Below are positions 4,901 to 7,353 of a stretch of 7,353 nt of DNA, in pieces (position 1 is the stretch's first letter; every line of letters begins with the position of its first letter). Below the pieces are notes generated by a model. The model did no database searches. It was not told the DNA's origin and saw only the letters and a list, made by a program, of their open reading frames with translations. The translations under genes were made by a program, and so were the position numbers. The DNA is taken from contig CAJATB010000249.1 of NCBI GenBank assembly GCA_903944755.1, positions 1 through 7,353 on the forward strand, in the 5' to 3' direction. Source of the DNA: an uncultured Bacteroidota bacterium (GTDB lineage: Bacteria; Bacteroidota; Bacteroidia; Chitinophagales; Chitinophagaceae).

Positions 4901-7353
4901 ATGGCATTACCCTACTTAGTAAAACACATTTATAGCTACGGAACCGAAGAGGTTATCCGTCGCGGCAAGAAGATATTTGCTTTGAAAAACATTGAGTTAG
5001 TTAAGTTTGACCCTTTGTTAGGCAGTATACATTGTCGCGTGAAAGATGATGGCTATACAACTTATTATAAAGTAACTATTGAAAACTTCACTAGTGCACC
5101 CACGCTTTCATTAAGGTGCGGGTGTCCGTACAATTTATCAGAAGTTTGTAGACATAAAGCTGCCGCACTTTTCTATGTTCAAGATTTATTAGATAAAAAT
5201 TTATTAGACTATAAAGCTGCATCCTATAAGACTACCCATACCTTATTAAGGACAAAGAATTTAGACCTTAAGATGATTAGAATGCTTTGTTCAAAAGCCA
5301 CTTTCGAGGACTCGGAGCGAACGTTGAAATCAAATAGGCCTCATATTATTGAAAGTGAGAACGAAAAAGTTGTTGCCGAAGTAGAAGAAGATGGTAAAAT
5401 ATTTCATGTAATTATTCAAAAAAACGAAGAACGTTTTTTTGATACTTCTTGTGATTGTTTAAGTGAAACGGAATATCCCTTGTGTAAGCACAAGACTATG
5501 TTGTTGTTATTATTGTTCCAGTTAAAAGGGGCCGATTATTTTGAAACTATTCGTAATTGGGATAGAGAAAAAAACAAGCTTCTTGCATTATATGGGTTCT
5601 CGCTTGATGATTATATTGAGGATAAGTTTGAATTTATTTATCACGATGGGAAACCTTTCCTAAAAGTGCTTGACGAAAAAATAAAAAAATTAGACGCTTC
5701 TCCAACGCCAGCGCCCGTTTTTAAAAGGCCTGTAAATAAGTCTAATGACTGGGATATTGAAGATGGGGATGTGATGGAAGAAGAAAAAGAAGTAGCCATT
5801 CGAGATCGTTTTGGTTTAGTGTTGCAGCACCTTGAAACTGAATATCCACATATTGGATTTAACGTAGTCAAAGGAGAAGTGAATGAAGAAGGTACTGCAT
5901 TTGTAGGCAAGGTGGAGAAGTTAGACTTGGCTAAATTTGTAACTCCTTCGCTTATTAAGGAAGAAGATAAAAATTTATTACAACTAGTTCGAAAGTTACA
6001 AACAGCCGAGCTTTCTAAGTTCTTGAATAAGAATTCTCCTTTCCAAGGGATTTGGGATACCATTATTCATTCCGATGAAGCTAGCTTACCAGACGAGACC
6101 AAGGAATTAATTCAAGAGTATTTACATCCTAAATTGGAAAAGATTTGGAAGGATTTATCGGAACATGCTTTCAATTTTTTCATTCCGCATAATAAGCCAT
6201 TTACAACTGCTAATTTGCAAAAAGCGGAATTGGTATTCAATACAATTCAACCTTCATTCCGCGTTGAAAAGGAAGCAGACCGTTATATTGTATACGCACA
6301 AGTGGTTTTGCCAGAAGGCAATATTCCTTTAGAAGAAAATCATGCAAAATCGCATTATGTATTCCAATACAATCATCAATTTTTCACTTGGAAAAACAGG
6401 GTTGATTTAGCTTGGGTAGAGCAGTTTATGCCAAAAGGGTTTCATGAAGTTGATTTAGCAGTTTGGCCAGATTATTTAAAGAACACCTTATTGCCATTGT
6501 CGAAATCCTACAAAGTTTCCTTGGACAATGTTTCTCAGGAAAAATTAAAAGGGACCAAGCCGCAATTACAAATTTTATTAAAAGAGAATGGAGATTATCT
6601 GTTTTTTGAACCCCTGTATTTATACAAGGATATTGTAGTGCAAACAACCGATGGCCCTTCTGTGATTCAACAGCAAGGGGATAAGATTATAATTTTAGAA
6701 CGTGATTTAGCGGCCGAACGTCAATTAATGACAATTGTTGAACAATTGCATTCTGGTTTCATTCGTCCGAACGAAGGGGCGATATTAGCCTTAAAAGGTT
6801 CAGAAGTTTTGAAGAATAACTGGTTCTTTTTGTTTGTTGACACCCTGCGTGAAAAACAAATTCCCTTATTTGGATCCGATCAATTAAAGAAATTCAAGTT
6901 CAATACAGCGAAGCCTTCAACAAGGTTATTCATAAGTAGTAACACCGATTGGTTTGATGCTAAAGTTGAAATTTCATTTGGTGACCAAAAAGTATCCGTG
7001 CAGGATATTAAAACAATGCTGTCTAATAAACAGCAATATGTGCCTTTAAAAGACGGTAGCTTGGGCGTTTTGCCAGAACAATGGTTGAATAAATATTCCT
7101 TATTATTTAAAGTAGGGGAAGGTAAAACGGACAACCTTAAATTAAGTAAATATCATTTCTCTATTTTAGATGAATTATATGACCAGCGGGATGAAGAGGA
7201 AATTATATTCCAATTAGAAGGGAAGTACGAAAAAATCAGAGAACGTTATTCTATAGCAGATGTTCAACCACCAGCGCATTTGTTGCCCATACTACGTCCT
7301 TATCAGGTGAGTGGCTTCCAGTGGTTGAATTATTTACATGATGTACAATGGGG
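4901..7353 (+). CDS. SNF2-family DEAD/DEAH helicase with two SWIM zinc-finger motifs (3' partial)
   Basis: The frame is open from the ATG at 4901 to the window edge (817 codons), so the protein is cut. Residues 1-100 form a SWIM-type zinc module: a RRGKKIFA start, then CxC-x7-CxH with C73, C75, C83 and H85. A second similar module follows, with C184, C186, C195 and H197 (CxC-x8-CxH). Residues ~255-790 form a long region without a motif I recognise; it has an acidic linker near 265-300. At 798-810, LRPYQVSGFQWLN is the conserved entry to an SNF2 ATPase (Q-motif region). The Walker A, DExH and C-terminal helicase motifs must lie beyond the window. SNF2 enzymes are ATP-driven double-stranded-DNA translocases; SWIM fingers are thought to bind DNA or protein. 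The specific role of these bacterial proteins, in transcription recycling or repair, is not established. The ATG follows a good promoter and matches the expected N-terminus. Confidence 0.9.
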   Translation, partial: MALPYLVKHIYSYGTEEVIRRGKKIFALKNIELVKFDPLLGSIHCRVKDDGYTTYYKVTIENFTSAPTLSLRCGCPYNLSEVCRHKAAALFYVQDLLDKNLLDYKAASYKTTHTLLRTKNLDLKMIRMLCSKATFEDSERTLKSNRPHIIESENEKVVAEVEEDGKIFHVIIQKNEERFFDTSCDCLSETEYPLCKHKTMLLLLLFQLKGADYFETIRNWDREKNKLLALYGFSLDDYIEDKFEFIYHDGKPFLKVLDEKIKKLDASPTPAPVFKRPVNKSNDWDIEDGDVMEEEKEVAIRDRFGLVLQHLETEYPHIGFNVVKGEVNEEGTAFVGKVEKLDLAKFVTPSLIKEEDKNLLQLVRKLQTAELSKFLNKNSPFQGIWDTIIHSDEASLPDETKELIQEYLHPKLEKIWKDLSEHAFNFFIPHNKPFTTANLQKAELVFNTIQPSFRVEKEADRYIVYAQVVLPEGNIPLEENHAKSHYVFQYNHQFFTWKNRVDLAWVEQFMPKGFHEVDLAVWPDYLKNTLLPLSKSYKVSLDNVSQEKLKGTKPQLQILLKENGDYLFFEPLYLYKDIVVQTTDGPSVIQQQGDKIIILERDLAAERQLMTIVEQLHSGFIRPNEGAILALKGSEVLKNNWFFLFVDTLREKQIPLFGSDQLKKFKFNTAKPSTRLFISSNTDWFDAKVEISFGDQKVSVQDIKTMLSNKQQYVPLKDGSLGVLPEQWLNKYSLLFKVGEGKTDNLKLSKYHFSILDELYDQRDEEEIIFQLEGKYEKIRERYSIADVQPPAHLLPILRPYQVSGFQWLNYLHDVQW

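Noticed and set aside
5641..6063. 140-codon reverse-strand open frame inside the SNF2 gene, the longest on the minus strand
   Set aside because: Its Ser/Thr/Phe-rich composition is what the reverse complement of Lys/Glu-rich coding sequence gives. The forward frame is open throughout and continues into a recognised helicase.
1..7353. A novel defence, mobile or otherwise undescribed multi-gene system
   Set aside because: An SNF2 helicase can belong to defence loci, but here it stands with gcvT, ssb and comB, with no nuclease, methylase, integrase, toxin pair, array or terminal repeat in view. Base composition also looks even across the window. The part of the locus beyond 7353 cannot be judged.

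Overview
The window looks like ordinary chromosomal DNA from a member of the Bacteroidota, most likely a Chitinophagaceae-type bacterium. The sequence is AT-rich. The PspC protein has the N-terminal domain typical of this phylum. Three gene starts are preceded by exact or near matches to the Bacteroidota -7 promoter element TAnnTTTG, and Shine-Dalgarno sequences are essentially absent. The taxonomic call comes from protein style and promoter type, not from a marker gene.

Layout, all on the + strand: (1) 2-46, the last 14 codons of an unidentified upstream gene. (2) 57-2321, a 754-residue membrane protein with two tandem PspC domains, a soluble C-terminal region and a charged coiled coil. It starts 10 bases after the upstream stop, so the two are probably co-transcribed. 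(3) 2351-2385, a strong intrinsic terminator. (4) 2425-3519, gcvT, the glycine-cleavage T-protein, standing alone with its own promoter-like element and its own terminator (3538-3568). (5) 3638-3985, a short single-stranded DNA-binding protein without the usual acidic tail. (6) 4043-4780, a ComB-family (2-phosphosulfolactate phosphatase-like) protein. (7) 4901 to beyond the window edge, the N-terminal 817 codons of a large SNF2-family helicase with two SWIM-type zinc-finger motifs. Its helicase core only begins in the last ~60 bases.

The genes do not form one pathway: envelope stress or membrane protein, one-carbon metabolism, DNA binding, a possible sulfonate-related phosphatase, and a chromatin-type ATPase. 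The terminators split the region into at least three transcription units: upstream gene plus pspC, gcvT, and ssb onward. SNF2 has its own promoter. I found no mobile element, CRISPR array, tRNA, rRNA or convincing defence or other novel system. No stretch longer than about 125 bases lacks a gene. The points most worth a second look are the orphan ComB, the duplicated SWIM module in the SNF2 protein, the tail-less SSB, and the architecture of the tandem PspC protein.
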